Shown here: positions 1 through 11,666 of the stretch, one piece after another
Position numbering within the stretch: position 1 is the stretch's first letter
Layout: each line of letters starts with the position of its first letter
Source: Primulina eburnea
Lineage: Eukaryota; Streptophyta; Magnoliopsida; Lamiales; Gesneriaceae
Assembly (NCBI RefSeq): GCF_022965805.1
Contig: NC_133114.1
Span: 7,088,261-7,152,260 of the forward strand
DNA length: 64,000 nt
Direction: 5' to 3'
Program-made: the position numbers and the translations under genes
Notes under the pieces: model-generated
The model's database searches: none
What the model was told of the DNA's origin: nothing
The model's input: the letters and a program-made list of their open reading frames with translations, nothing else

Positions 1-650
1 CTCCTAGACTAGTTGTCCTCGAGGGACCACATAAATCTAGGTGAAGTAATTCAAGGGGCATAGAAGTGGATACAAAATTTTTATTTTTGAAAGATTCCTT
101 TGTGTGTTTACCAAGTTGACAAGCATCACAAAAAGAATCTAATTTTAAATTCAGCTTTGGCATTCCGGAAACTAGGTCAAGTTTTAAAAGTTTTTCTATG
201 GTGCTCATCCCAACATGACCAAGTCGTCTATGCCAAAGAATGTTGTCATCAACATTTAATGTTACAAGGCTTTTTATTTTTGAAAAAGATGAAATCTTTA
301 AATCGACCTTGTAAACATTTTCACTTCTATAACCTTTGAAACTAATGGTTTTGTCAGTTGTGAGTGATACAGTGCAATCGTGTGGTGTGAATTTGACTTC
401 ATAACCCCTATCGCACAATTGACTAATGCTTAGGAGGTTATGTTTAAGCCCTTTCACAAGAAGTACATCATCAATAATAGTAGAGTTAGATATACCTATT
501 GAGCCGATGCCTTCTATGATCCCTTTGCTGTTGTCTCCGAAGGTCACCGATCCCTTTTCTTTTGGTCGAATGGATTGTAGCAGCTTCTTTTCTCCCGTCA
601 TGTGTCGAGAGCATCCACTGTCAAGATACCAAGTGCTCGATGACTTGTCT
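1..650 (-). pseudogene. Copia pol fragment: protease, GAG-pre-integrase, start of integrase
   Basis: I translated this by hand; it stays open from about 640 down to base 1. It starts with the protease signature WYLDSGCSRHMTG, where DSG is the catalytic aspartate motif. It continues through LKHNLLSISQL, typical of Copia protease C-termini, the GAG-pre-integrase motif ILWHRRLGHVGMSTI, the integrase zinc-finger cysteines in CDACQLGKHTK, and LHLDLCGP at the start of the integrase core. It lies one frame away from the upstream gag ORF, so a small indel near 600-690 has uncoupled gag from pol. The RT and RNase H parts are outside the window. Confidence 0.85.
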
Positions 651-2148
651 CCCCTTTGTCCCTACAAGGTTGAGATACAGTTTGATAGTTGGTACCCGTT
701 TCTTTGGGTCCTTTGAGGTTAGTAGTAGTTGGGGATTTGGGGATCCATTTCCAATAACTATTCTTGTTGTGTTGGTGTCTAAGTTTCTTGCATTTAGGTC
801 TTATGTGGCCTATCTTACAACAGTAAGTGCATGTTGGTGGTGTTCTTCGTTTTGCCTTTGCGATAAGACTAGCGAAGTTGACTGATTTCTTTTCATATCC
901 TAGACCTCCTTTGTCGAAGTTACACCTCTGCATGCTCAAGAGGTTTTCTAGTTTACCGCTACTTACATTGAACTTGTTGAAGGCTTTCTCTAAGTCTCTT
1001 AGGTTTGTTTTGATCTTAGTGTTGTCATGCATCCTAGCTTCTAGTTCAGTTTTAAGTTGCTTATTCTCATTTCTAAGTGACTTAGCCTTATTGTACATAC
1101 TAGTGTACGCGGAGAGTAATTCATCGTAAGAGGGTACCTCGTCGTCATCCGAGTCGGTCAGATGATCTTCCTTCGCCATGAAGCATAGGGTAGACTCCTC
1201 TTCGTTGTCGCTGTCGCTCCACGTGGCTAGAAGGGCCTTTTTCTTGTCTTTGCCGGCCTTCTTCTTGGAGGGACACTCGTTTGCATAGTGACCCTTTTGT
1301 TGACAGTTGTAGCAGGTCACTTCCTTCTCAAACTTTTTGTCTTTCTTGTTGAAGTTGGAACTCCGCATGAATCTTTTGAACTTTCTAGTGAGGAGTGCCA
1401 TTTCTTCATCGTCGCTATCTTCAAGTTGACTGGTCAAGGCGATCCCTTTCGCCTTTACTTTGTCGTCATCTTTCTTTGTCTCCTTCCGGGTAGATACTTC
1501 AAGTTCATGGGTCTTTAGGGTCCCATGAAGTTGATCAAGGTCGTAGGATGCCGCATCTCCCTTGTTGGATTCAATGATAGCCGTGCGCTTTGCATCCCAT
1601 TCCACCGGTAATGCTCGAAGGGCTCTCCTCCACACTTGTTTAGTTGGGTAGTTCTCACCAAGTTGGGCAAGCTCATTGATGATTTGGGTGAGCCGCCGGA
1701 ACATGGTGTCGATATCCTCCTTGGGTTCCATCTCAAAGGTCTCGTACTTGAGTTGGAGAAGGTCTATCTTCGTTTCTTTGACTTGATTGGTTCCCTCGTG
1801 GCAAATCTCCAATTTGTCCCAAATCTCTTTGGCGGAGGTGCAAGCCGAGATTCGGTTGTATTCATTCATATCTAGAGAACAATGAAGAATATTCATAGCT
1901 TTAGCATTTTGAGAGATAAGTTTCATATCGTCCTTGGTGAAGTCATCCATTCCCTTAGGAATTTCCTTATTATCCACCGTTTTCATGGGGATATAGGGAC
2001 CTTTCACCGTTATTTTCCAAAGGTCGTAATCGACGGATTGGATGTATAGAGATATTCTATTTTTCCAATATCCGTAATTAGTACCATTGAAAAGAGGGGG
2101 ACGATTTGTGGATTGTCCTTGGGCATACTCGCTTGCTAGATTGGCCAT
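598..2148 (-). CDS. Copia gag polyprotein (UBN2-type, two CCHC zinc knuckles)
   Basis: A 516-residue nucleocapsid/capsid protein of a Copia retrotransposon. The N-terminus contains FNGTNYGYWKNRISLYIQS (about residues 20-38), the DUF4219/UBN2 signature, followed by the capsid-like helical region to about residue 220. A first CCHC knuckle, CYNCQQKGHYANEC, is at about residues 279-292, and a second, CTYCCKIGHIRPKC, at about 440. The region between is acidic and Ser-rich with a predicted coiled-coil-like stretch. The start codon lies just after the primer site, as expected. The last residues, about 500-516, are an out-of-frame reading of the protease (LGILTVDALDT instead of WYLDSGCSR), so the native protein continued into pol. 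Confidence 0.85.
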   Translation of the reverse strand: MANLASEYAQGQSTNRPPLFNGTNYGYWKNRISLYIQSVDYDLWKITVKGPYIPMKTVDNKEIPKGMDDFTKDDMKLISQNAKAMNILHCSLDMNEYNRISACTSAKEIWDKLEICHEGTNQVKETKIDLLQLKYETFEMEPKEDIDTMFRRLTQIINELAQLGENYPTKQVWRRALRALPVEWDAKRTAIIESNKGDAASYDLDQLHGTLKTHELEVSTRKETKKDDDKVKAKGIALTSQLEDSDDEEMALLTRKFKRFMRSSNFNKKDKKFEKEVTCYNCQQKGHYANECPSKKKAGKDKKKALLATWSDSDNEEESTLCFMAKEDHLTDSDDDEVPSYDELLSAYTSMYNKAKSLRNENKQLKTELEARMHDNTKIKTNLRDLEKAFNKFNVSSGKLENLLSMQRCNFDKGGLGYEKKSVNFASLIAKAKRRTPPTCTYCCKIGHIRPKCKKLRHQHNKNSYWKWIPKSPTTTNLKGPKETGTNYQTVSQPCRDKGETSHRALGILTVDALDT

Positions 2149-2170
2149 TTAAAAGATTTTGAAAAACCTT

Positions 2171-2182
2171 GCTCTGATACCA
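2171..2182 (-). promoter_or_regulatory. Primer binding site, tRNA-iMet
   Basis: On the minus strand TGGTATCAGAGC follows two bases after the LTR end. It matches the 3' end of plant initiator tRNA-Met and marks the LTR/internal boundary. Confidence 0.9.
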
Positions 2183-2679
2183 CTTGAAGAACCTAAAGGG
2201 GGGGGTGAATAGGTTCTTTTAGGCCCTTTAGCGTTTTTAAAACGAGTTTGCAAAAATTGCAAGCGGAAGACTTGAGGGACAATCACAAATAAAATGAATG
2301 CGTAAAGTAAGTGCGTAAAATAAATGCGTAGTAAAGTAAATGCGTAAAGTAAAGAGGGATAGAGATGTTTATGGAAGTTCGACGAAGAATCGTCTACGTC
2401 TCCCCTTCTCGATGAGGATCGAGGTATCACTATATCGACTTGGCTTTAGGAGCTCCAAGCTAGCTTTTACAACCACGCCTCGATGCGTCTACTTGGCCTT
2501 GAGGGCTCCAAGGATAGCCACGAACTTTACAACCCACTCGAGAGTATTACTTTCACTCTTTTTCTACAACTCTTTTGATATTACAACTCTTTTAATCAAC
2601 GCACACAAGAGATAGTAGAAAGCTTTGTAAGAGACAAGAGAGAGTGGAGTGGATGATTGAAAATGCATCCTCAAAGGCC

Positions 2680-2687
2680 TATTTATA
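2680..2687 (-). promoter_or_regulatory. TATA box of the left Copia LTR
   Basis: TATAAATA on the minus strand, followed by GGCC, at the downstream edge of the palindromic motif array. It fits the U3/R promoter of the LTR. Confidence 0.6.
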
Positions 2688-2702
2688 CTAGTCATGGACG
2701 CC

Positions 2703-3182
2703 AAGGTTCGGATCTTCTGTTTATGCTTCGGAACGTCCGATGTGATTGAAATCAATTTGCGTAATTCTGGGATGACTTCGGATCGTCCGTTCTTGACTTC
2801 GTAGGGTCCGAACATGTGCTTCGGAGGGACCGATCAAACTTCGTATCTTCCGAACAGTTCTTTCAGACAGTGTGTGAACAGCTTCGGAAGGTCCGAACTC
2901 AAGTTCGTACCGTCCGAACATTCCCGCGTTTCCAGAGATTTGAAATCTTCAACACTTCGTAGCGTCCGATCATGTCCTTCGTAGCGTCCGAAATCTTACT
3001 CAATCAATCAGTCAGATCAATTTGTCTCCGCATTCAAGTGATTTGATTGCTTGTGTTCGGAACGTCCGATCACGTCTTCGGACCGTCCGAACTGGCTCCT
3101 CGCAGCTTCCGAACAGCTTCCACTTTGCTTCTGATCGGCACCTTTTCGGAACGTCCGAACCAAATTCGGATCTTCCGAACGT
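2703..3182 (-). repeat. Array of about 15 TTCGGANNNTCCGAA-like palindromes
   Basis: Dispersed copies such as TTCGGACCGTCCGAAC, TTCGGAACGTCCGATC and TTCGTACCGTCCGAAC recur every 20-40 bp. The motif is a near-perfect palindrome. The spacers between copies are unrelated to one another, so this is not a simple tandem duplication. The array lies immediately upstream of the LTR TATA box. The same motif occurs in the unrelated Gypsy LTRs at 38049-38262 and 40901-41114. Confidence 0.85.
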
Positions 3183-3283
3183 AACTTTGTTCTTAGTTTC
3201 CTGCATGCCTCAATATAAAACATTAGTACATTTTTAAGCCAAGTTTTGGTATCATCAAAACAAAAACTTTGGGATATGTTACA

Positions 3284-3685
3284 GCATTAAAAACATTAAT
3301 CTCATCCTCGAGATTTGTATGCGTTTAAGGCGTAACAAAAATCCTCACATTTTTCTAGTGCAAATTGTGAGGGGATCTACCTAGTTGGTGGTGGGCCTAA
3401 TTTGAAGGAAATTTTTCAAGGATTTGGAGGAGGAGCTTGTAGATCTTCATGCCTTGAAGAGCTTTGTTGTTTGACAACAAAGTTGGAGCCAACATCAACT
3501 TTTTAAAGTTGATAGGTAAAACTTCTAAACATCCTATGTATGTTTTGATTTTGTAAATATTACACAAGATATATATGTGGTGGCCGAAAATATTTCCCTC
3601 AAAAATTCGATTTTTGTGCTTCCGTTGCGTTTCCGGCCACCGTAACCGGTCCGCTTTCAAAATCGAGACAACAATAGAGAATTAT
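3284..3685. other. Unassigned 400-bp stretch between two retrotransposons
   Basis: It lies between the Copia LTR and element A. I see no ORF with recognisable similarity. The right part (3580-3660) has a style often seen near LTR ends, so this may be the remnant of another LTR, but I cannot place it in a family. Confidence 0.4.
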
Positions 3686-6600
3686 TGTAGAGCCCGTTTA
3701 ATCAAACTATGTATAAGCCATGCATAATTTCTAGTATTTAAATTAAAATGAATTTTATGAGTGAAAACTTAAATTCCTTTATTTAAATTTAATTATTTTA
3801 TTCAGTAGTTTAATGGTTATCCTTTCAGTTAATTAAGTGAGGTCGGACTGGAGTTGGGGTTTTCAGATAAAATTTAATATTTAGAAAACATTCCTAGAAT
3901 TTATTTAAGATAAATAATAAGTTAATTTAATGTAAAAGAATGTTTAAAGAAAGTTTAAGAATTTAATTAATTAATTAGAAGATAAGTATTAAATAAATTC
4001 TTTCAGGTTCAATAATTAATTTAAAAGCCTAAATTAAAATATGTGACAAATTGAGATAAGTTAATCTAGGCTTATTTTAATTAAGAAATTTCAACTTAAC
4101 ATGTTAGCAATTTAATTTAAAGATTTAGCCATGCATACAAGATAATGTTATTCCTTCATTAATTTATTAATTTACTAAAATATTTAATGGGTAGATAAAA
4201 CTCTAAAGAATTAAAATACAAGATTTAAGAAATAAATTCCCTCCATCTTAATAAGCATAAAATTCGGCCACTACACTTATGAGATTTAATTAATTTGTCA
4301 ACTCTCCATTTTTGTTATCTTTCCTTAATCCTTTCATGGCATAGTTAATTCCTTCATTTTTAAATCCTCGATAATTATTAATTAAGCAATATTTAATCCT
4401 CATTCATCTAACAATTTTCGGCCACTTCATAGAAGGTTTGAATTTAATTTGACAACTCACAAACTTTGATTCCTTTCCTTACCCCTTCTTGGTAGATAAT
4501 CCCTCCAATTTAATTCATCAATAATTATTAATTAGGTAAATTTTTCTATCCCATTTTTTTAAAGAATAAATCGGCCACCTCATGATATATTTAATTGAGT
4601 TTGTCTACTCACCATTTTAACTCATTTTCTTATCTTTTCTTGGAAGATAATTCCCCCACCATTTTAATCACCACTAATTAACAATTAAGCAATATCCTCC
4701 CTCATTTTATTAAGCAAGAAATCGGCCAACACACCTCCAAAATATCCCTCAAAATCCCTTGATATCATATCCTTTCTATCTCCAAGCAAACTCAAAGAAA
4801 GCAAGATTCATTTTGCCATTTAATCTCCCACTATCTTGCAACCTCCAATTTATTTTCCTAAACTTCCCTCCCCACCATTTCCACCAAAATTCAGAAGAAA
4901 AATTCGTAGAAAATCGTGAGCCTCAAGAGGGAAAAATAAGAGAGGAAAGTAGAAACAAAAGAAGAACACTCCGTCTCCGCGGCGCCGCGTCGTCGTATCT
5001 TTTGTTTTCTTCAAAACAAAAATTCAAGGCATGTTTATATTTTTCCTTTCACTCTTCAATCAAGCCATAATATGATTTTAAACCTTTCATGATCAAGATT
5101 TTATGAGGTAAAAGCCGAAATATTTGACACCACATTTTTGAAACATGTACAGAAAGTTTGTCTTCCTTGTGCTCCTCACGGCTTGGCTTCTTTTGATGGT
5201 TTCAGGTGGTTGGCTCGAGTCCAGGCTTTCCAGGCTGCATCTAGGATTGATATAGGGTGTGTTAAGAAAGGATTTGACCATTGGTTAAAGTTTCTTCTTC
5301 CCCCAGCAACTCGAATGGGCAGCAACTCGTCCATAATGCATTTTGAGTCTCGGGTTGCACGATTTTTGGTCTAAGGCAAGTGTTCTGATCGTGGCTGCCC
5401 TAGGGGCTGTAGCCATGGTTAGAACCCTTCCTTGACATGTCTAGGACGTGACCAAGATTCCCTTTCATGGTTTGGTTCACGTCCCAATTGGTTTTTAAAA
5501 ATAAACAAGAACAGCCCCCTTCGATCCCTTTCATTTTCTGCATGAGTTGGTGTTCGGTTATTAGGTTGGTATGGATCTTGGTTGGCTTCTGGCCCTTAGC
5601 CATGGTCCATACCATACCCTTTGATTTCTAGATCATGCAATGGTCAATCAAATGGCCACTGGAATGGTCCATGACAGCAAACGAAGCAACTCGCCCCACG
5701 CGCGCAGGTTCGCCTCTCGGGTGGAAGTTCGGGTGATCCATGGTGTTGCTTTGATTGTGACTGCCCTAGGGCCCTTAGCCATGGTTCAAGCCACACCTTA
5801 TGATGTTGATAAGAGGTTCTGCTCGGTAGTTCAAGCCCCAATGGCCATTAGCCTCGCAAACGACGCAAGAAAACGCGCCAACAGCTGCTGTATTTTTTTG
5901 ACAGCAACTGTACATGCGGTTCAGAGGTGAATTTCGGGTTCTTGGTTGGCTTTTAGCCTATGGAATTGGACTGGACAGTGCCTCATCAAGTTAGGAAGGT
6001 CATGTTTTTGGCCGTTCGTGATTTGGTCAAGTTTAGAGGTCGTACGAGAATTTACGGTGCAATGTACCAAAGTGACTCTCGAAAGAGCGTTTCATGTTTT
6101 TGGCCTTCACTCACCAAATTTCGAAGTACTGAAATGATAGGAGCATTATTTCATCATTTTAAGTGTATTTTAATAATGACTAAACGATGGCTCGGTGTTG
6201 GTTCGGGTTGGCACGGAGTCATGATTAAATACCAAGTCATTGGGCGTAATTGTCTCGTTTCTGGAGTCAATTACAAAGTTTGGGCAAGTAAATCATTTGC
6301 ATATTTTTCATGTTAGATTTAAGTCGCAGTGAGCCTGGGAACGATCCAACCCATTTGGTAAAATTAATACAGGATATTTGATTATGTTATTTAATTATAT
6401 TACGTGCATAAAAATATAAAAGATTCATTTTTGAGATATATGCGATATTGCTTGTGGCCACTTGACTTCATGGGATATCTTATCATGGGATTTTTACTTC
6501 ACCCGGTGGTCACTTACCGGTTCAGTTCAGTTCATTTAATATCCAGTCCAGTATACTGTGGTATTAGTCTGATCAGACGATTCAGTTCAGTTCAGTTCAG

Positions 6601-7158
6601 TTCATGGTCCACTTGCGTAGAACATAATCTAAACAGAAAATTTATGACATGATATTTTATGACAAGGCTCAATTGAGTAAACATTTCACTTATGATTTTC
6701 AGTTCAGTTATGAACGTATTATAATTACTCATGACATGATATTTGCTCGTTATGCCAGTCTCATGATATTTTTATGTTGCATGAAATTTTATTATTATTA
6801 CTCGTTATTTACGATATATGCATGCTGAGTCTTTAGACTCAGTAGACTTGATTGTTGTAGGTACTGATGAGGTCGGGATCGAGGGCAGGGACCAGTGAGC
6901 CATCTTGGGTCGGCAGTAGTGGAACCCGAGGACCTCATTTTCAGCATTTACCATTTTTATGCTCAAATATTTTATCTTTTGTTGGATTATTTTAAATTGT
7001 TATTTTGCAAACAATAATTACTTCCGCTGCTATTTCGAATATTTTAAACATTGAATCTTTTCATCAGTTTATTTATTTAAAGAGGCATTTTAATTAGTTA
7101 AAGAGAAAATTTTAAATTTTTCCCGCACATTTTCAAATACGAATTTCGGGCCTCTATA
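3686..7158 (+). repeat. 5' LTR of element A (about 3.5 kb)
   Basis: Starts TGTAGAGCCCG and ends shortly before the primer site in GGGCCTCTATA (terminal CA apparently mutated to TA). The homologous 3' LTR pieces are 9592-10100 and 55604-57663. Short ORFs inside it (for example around 4759-5374 and 5640-6316) recur in the 3' LTR with disrupting differences and have no recognisable domain; I treat them as non-coding. It contains a TTCAG microsatellite near 6520-6605. The AT-rich first kilobase contrasts with the GC-richer middle (5100-6300). Confidence 0.85.
6520..6605 (+). repeat. TTCAG pentanucleotide clusters
   Basis: Two clusters of uninterrupted (TTCAG)n, at about 6521-6537 and 6582-6602, separated by about 45 bp, inside the 5' LTR of element A. 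The corresponding part of the 3' LTR is absent, so stability cannot be compared. Confidence 0.7.
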
Positions 7159-7160
7159 GT

Positions 7161-7173
7161 TGGTATCAGAGCC
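7161..7173 (+). promoter_or_regulatory. Primer binding site of element A, tRNA-iMet
   Basis: TGGTATCAGAGCC follows the 5' LTR after two bases, complementary to the 3' end of initiator tRNA-Met. It supports element A as a real plus-strand retroelement although it encodes no proteins. Confidence 0.9.
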
Positions 7174-9578
7174 TATGTTCTTGTAAAAGGTTGTACTAAT
7201 ACTGATCTTGAGAAGCTCACGAAGTCACATCTTCGGTCTGTAAGTTTTACGTTTACGCATTTCGTTTAAAGCATGAAATATTTTAACAGCATGTTTTCAT
7301 AAAATGTTTTGTGTCAAGAGTTTAATTATGTAGTACTTACTTAAATTTGAAGAAATAATAGATTGTTTATATTGATTTTTTTGGCTAGTAGTACTGATGT
7401 TCTACTGTTTGGATCATAAGTTAGTCTTGAAGATTATAAATTCTCTTGGGAATTGTAGATTTTCTAAGAAACTATTGATGGTTCGCAGTTGCTAGTTTAG
7501 TTAGTTTTTGAGAATTCCATGTAAGGATTAATGATTCTGGACTACGACTAAATTTGGAAGTATAAAAACGTAGAATTTATTTAGGATGCATGTTCTACCC
7601 AGTTGGATTTAGGGATTGAATTGCATGAATTGAGAATTTTAAGGACCTAGTTGTAATAACTAATAATTGAGGACCTAAGTACAAAAATAAAATTCTAAGA
7701 GACTATTTCGAGTTTATCGAATTTCGGGATTAAATTCTGAGTTTTGAGAATTTTAAGGTTTAATGAGGCTAAATTGAAAATTTTATGGGAACCAAAAATG
7801 CAAATTTCGTAAGGTTGTAGGGCCAAAATGATAATTTTCGAGAACTTTAAGGGCCAAATTGCAAATTCTGAAATTTTTGAGGATTAAGTTCGAACTTTGG
7901 AGGAACAATTGGGTTAAATCAGTAATTTTCGAGGTTATGAGATTTGATTTTTGGTTTAATAAGCTTAATATCATTGAATTTTATGTTACGGGAAACCTAT
8001 AGAATGGAATTAGGAACGCCAACAACTTATGGGTAATTGTTGGATTCTCGAGATTAAAGACAAATCGGATACTATTCGAGGAAAGTAAGAACTAATTTTG
8101 CAATTTTTAAGGAATTTGGGACTTGGTTAGCAGTAAGTGAGAAGCGAATGGTTTAAAGGATATGAAATTTGATGATTTAGGTTTGAAGGGATATCTAGAA
8201 CCTTGAAAAAATTGGGTTGTAAGGAATGGTAACCAAAGGCATTGTAGGATGAATCAACATTTGGCTTGAAAGTTTAAGCTCTAGTGAATTAATACTGTGA
8301 CAAATTATGAATTTAGAGTGATAACAATTTAAGATAAAATTGATTAGTTAGTTAAGTTATAAGAGTACATATGGAGCTAACAAAAAAAAAAATTGGGTAC
8401 GATCGATGGTTAGATTACTTGATAGACGCATATAAGATTTGAGGTAGACACCTGGTTTTAAGAAATTTTTGAAAGTTATTGAGAAACTTGAGAATAAATG
8501 AATATGTGTGTTGGGATTATGCTATCTAATACTATTTGGGTCGCTTAAGCTTGAATTTTAAGTTTATGAAATAGGTTTTCGTACGAAAATTTTGGGTGAA
8601 ATAAAAACCAAAAAAATCGAGTTGTGTTCATCATAGGTTATCAATGAACGAATACTAATATTTTTATCGAGTAAGAAATCTAAAATCTTGATATGGGGAT
8701 TCTAGAATTTATGTGTTATAAGTGAAGTTGATTTATTAGAGTTAGCCCATCTTTATCATAGGAGAACTTATTAAGTTTTATACGCTAGTATTAATTAAGC
8801 ATTAAGGATACGTAAGAATGCGACATTCGCTTAAATAAGGAAAGTCCAAGGATATTAGGTCTCAACTTTATTCTAATTGAAAAGGAAATAGTTTAAGCAT
8901 GTAATTGGTGCTAGAATAATTTTATTATTTAGGTGGAAGATCGGTATCGTATATCTTGAGTTTTATGGATTAAGACTACTCGAACTTAAGATTTGCAACA
9001 ACGTTATATTGGGATGTACTTCTAAATAGTCAGGTTATGTAAGTTTGGTGCGGTAAGTTAAAGATTCGATTCAAGGATCTTAGTATAATATTATTATGGG
9101 GTTGAGATAAGATTTAACTTTTAAGTGCTTTACTAAGATCTCCTAAGTCGAACTGCATGAATGCCAATAATTGGACTTGAAGCTTTAACATATCTTGATT
9201 TCAATAAAGTTAAGAAGGGATGCTGTTAAGATTTCAATATTGGAATATAATATGTCAATGGACCTCTTGGGTATATTATAAGAAAGTAAGGGGCGTTAAA
9301 TTTGGACATCCATCTCTAGTGTGAGGAATTGCGGGATAAGTCAAAATTCGGGCTATAGTTGAATAGAACTAAGTCACCATAAGTTGTTTTAAGTTGTGAT
9401 TCACAAACGAGGATTTTGGTAGACAAATTTATTTAGGATTGAGGAGACGTAAGGACGCTTAATATTTATCTTATCAGAGTAGCGCATCGGAAGCATGGAT
9501 TATTAGGATTCTAGAATTAAGAGTCTAAACATTTTTGTTTATCGAGGATAAGCGAATTTTGGGGACGAAATTTCTTTT
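7174..9578 (+). other. Non-coding interior of element A
   Basis: About 2.4 kb of AT-rich sequence with no ORF above 63 codons and no gag/pol similarity that I can see. The section 7640-7930 holds degenerate repeats of about 30-35 bp built on phrases such as GGGCCAAATTGCAAATTC and GAATTTTAAGG. The rest is unique and has no visible genes. Confidence 0.7.
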
Positions 9579-9591
9579 AAGGGAGGAGAGT
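9579..9591 (+). promoter_or_regulatory. Polypurine tract of element A
   Basis: AAGGGAGGAGAGT lies directly before the 3' LTR start at 9592. This is the expected plus-strand priming site. Confidence 0.8.
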
Positions 9592-10100
9592 TGTAGAGCC
9601 CGTTAAATCAGACTACGTATAAGCCATGCATAATTTCTAGTATTTAAATTAAAATGATTTTTATGCATGAAAACTTAAATTCCTTTCTTTAAATTTAATT
9701 ATTTTATTCAGTAGTTTAATGGTTATCCTTTCAGTTAATTAAGTGAGGCCAGACTGGAGTTGAGGTTTTGAGATAAAACTTAATATTTAGAAAACATTCC
9801 TAGAGTTTATTTAAGATAAATAATAAGTTAATTTAATGTAAAAGAATGTTTAAATAAAGTTTAAGAATTTAATTAATTAATTAGAAGATAAGTAGTAAAT
9901 AAATTCTTTTAGGTTCAATAATTAATTTAAAAGCCTAAATTAAAATATGTGACCAATTGAGATAAGTTAATCTAAGCTTATTTTAATTAAGAAATTTCAA
10001 CTTAACATGTTAACAATTTAATTTAAAGATTTAGCCATGCATGCAAGATAATGTTATTCCTTAATTCATTTATTAATTCACTAAAATATTTAATTGGTAG
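9592..10100 (+). repeat. 3' LTR of element A, first part
   Basis: Aligns with the 5' LTR from 3686 with scattered substitutions. It is cut at 10100, where the Athila-like element begins; the last five bases GGTAG are the target duplication repeated at 55599-55603. Confidence 0.9.
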
Positions 10101-11666
10101 TGTTGCCACTTTGATTGTTGCACTCCCAAGAGCAGGTTTTTCACAAGTAGTATAATTCGATGAGTCCGATATCGTATCCACATGGAAGCTAAGGTAATTA
10201 CAAGTCCACTACAATGTCTTTTTGTTTTTTGTTTTTTTTTTATTTTAATTGTTTGAATCTTTAATGGGTAAATTTTAATTGTTCAAATTTTAATTGAAGT
10301 AGTTGAGATTAAATGATCCACTCTTGGTATTTTAATAAAGTTAACATTAATGAACATTATTGAAATCCACTTAATAAAATGGTTCCAATATATTAAATAA
10401 TCATATTTATATTATGTTATATATTATTATTTTATAAGTATATAATATATACCCAAACTTATAAATGTTTTCAAGTATTTATTGTGCTATATATATTTGT
10501 AAACACTAAATCAAGTTTCCCACTTTAAATGGTTGGTATCACCAAACAAAAATTTAAATGATACCAAGAAATTAATATTATGATATATTGATTTGTAATG
10601 AATCAAGGCATCCACTTTAAATAGTTGGTAATACCAAACTAACATTTAAATGGTTCCAAAAATTTAATATTATAATATATTCATATATAATAAATCAAGG
10701 TATCCACGTTAAATGGTTGGTAATTCCAAACTAACATTTAAATGGTACCAAGAATTTAGTGTAACATATAGCAACAATAAATCAAAACTCCCACTTATAT
10801 GTAGGGTATAATAATGTTTAAAGAAATAAATATAACATAAACAATAAATAATGATTAAATAATATAAAACATAGATTATTACCTTTTAATAACCTTATTA
10901 TCATGCCAAGAGTTTCACCTTTTCATCTCAACCTTGGGAAGTTAGCTACTCATTATTCAAAGTATAAAACTTTGAATATGAAATTAACATGCTAATTATA
11001 TTTAAATTAAAAAATAAAGGAAAAATAAAGAGAGAAATATTATGAACTCAAAGATTTGTTCATAGAATGAGGGATATCTCAATTCATTACAATGCACCCC
11101 TATTTATAGCCAAATTTGGGGAGACAACCACAAATAAAATATTATTTTTTACATATAAGTCATCATTGGTGTCCCAAGAAATTATATTTTAATGCACATC
11201 ACTTTTGAAAATCTTCCCATCTGAATTTTATTTTCCACATAACATAAAATATATAAATATCTGAGTTATTGAGTTTTGGTATTTTTTTCACACCATTTAG
11301 CCAAGTAATTTGAGAGATATGGTCAAAATACTAGAGTATGGCAAAACTGCCACTCTTTTGGTAACTTTATTTGTTGCTTAATTTGATCCCAATTGTGAGA
11401 GGATTTTATCTCATGCTTGTCAACAATATTGTAGATATTATAATAAAATTTCTACAGGTCCAAGAATCATCTTAATCCCATTTGCAACGCCAAGGTTATT
11501 CTTGTTTTATCGAACCTGTAAAAATAGTAAAAACTTATAATTACACAACAACTTATTTTTTATACAATTTATTATAAAACATATAATATTTAAACATTTA
11601 ATAAAACAAACGTTATAAATTTATATTATAAAACATTTAATTAATGTACAATTTTTATGTTTATCA
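10101..11666 (-). repeat. 3' LTR of the Athila-like element (1566 bp)
   Basis: On the minus strand it starts TGATAAACATAAAAATTG and ends AGTGGCAACA. It aligns with the split 5' LTR (47587-47817 plus 54269-55598, about 1556 bp). The two copies differ at many positions and by small indels, so this is an old insertion compared with the elements nested in it. Flanked by GGTAG on the left. Confidence 0.9.
10507..10790. repeat. About 92-bp x3 degenerate tandem repeat in the Athila-like LTR
   Basis: Three consecutive units, each with the phrases CACTTTAAATGGTTGGTA, ACATTTAAATGGTACCAAG and TAATATTATGATATAT. A fourth unit is eroded. The same three units occur in the other LTR at about 54428-54725, so they predate the insertion. 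Confidence 0.75.

Larger units (their letters stand above)
1..3283 (-). mobile_element. Ty1/Copia LTR retrotransposon, truncated by the left window edge
   Basis: Read on the minus strand the order is 5' LTR (3283 to 2185), initiator-Met primer site, gag, protease, GAG-pre-integrase and the start of integrase, which runs off at base 1. Protease-integrase before RT is the Copia order. The gag protein has an N-terminal UBN2-like region and two CCHC knuckles. The left LTR and target duplication lie outside the window. Gag and pol are in different frames, so the copy is probably not functional. Confidence 0.9.
2185..3283 (-). repeat. 5' LTR of the left Copia element (about 1.1 kb)
   Basis: On the minus strand it begins TGTAACATATCCC and ends GGTTCTTCA directly before the primer site, giving the usual TG...CA termini. 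It contains a TATA box (2680-2687) and upstream of it a long array of TTCGGANNNTCCGAA-like motifs (2703-3182). The second LTR is outside the window, so the start at 3283 rests on termini and similarity to other Sirevirus-like LTRs rather than on LTR-LTR alignment. Confidence 0.7.

Noticed and set aside
2703..3182. Regularly spaced short repeats that look like a CRISPR array
   Set aside because: Motifs are only about 15 bp, degenerate, irregularly spaced (20-40 bp), lie in an LTR upstream of a TATA box and the DNA is plant nuclear; no cas genes.
3397..3660. 87-codon minus-strand ORF between Copia and element A
   Set aside because: No domain, weak composition and no supporting context; probably chance.
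4759..6316. Chain of ORFs (for example around 5138-5374 and 5640-5930) resembling a small host gene
   Set aside because: They recur in the 3' LTR of element A (56165-57668) with frame-breaking differences and show no known domain, so they are LTR sequence.
7161..7173. Possible tRNA genes at the TGGTATCAGAGC sites
   Set aside because: These are only 12-13 bp primer sites complementary to tRNA 3' ends; no cloverleaf is present around any of them.
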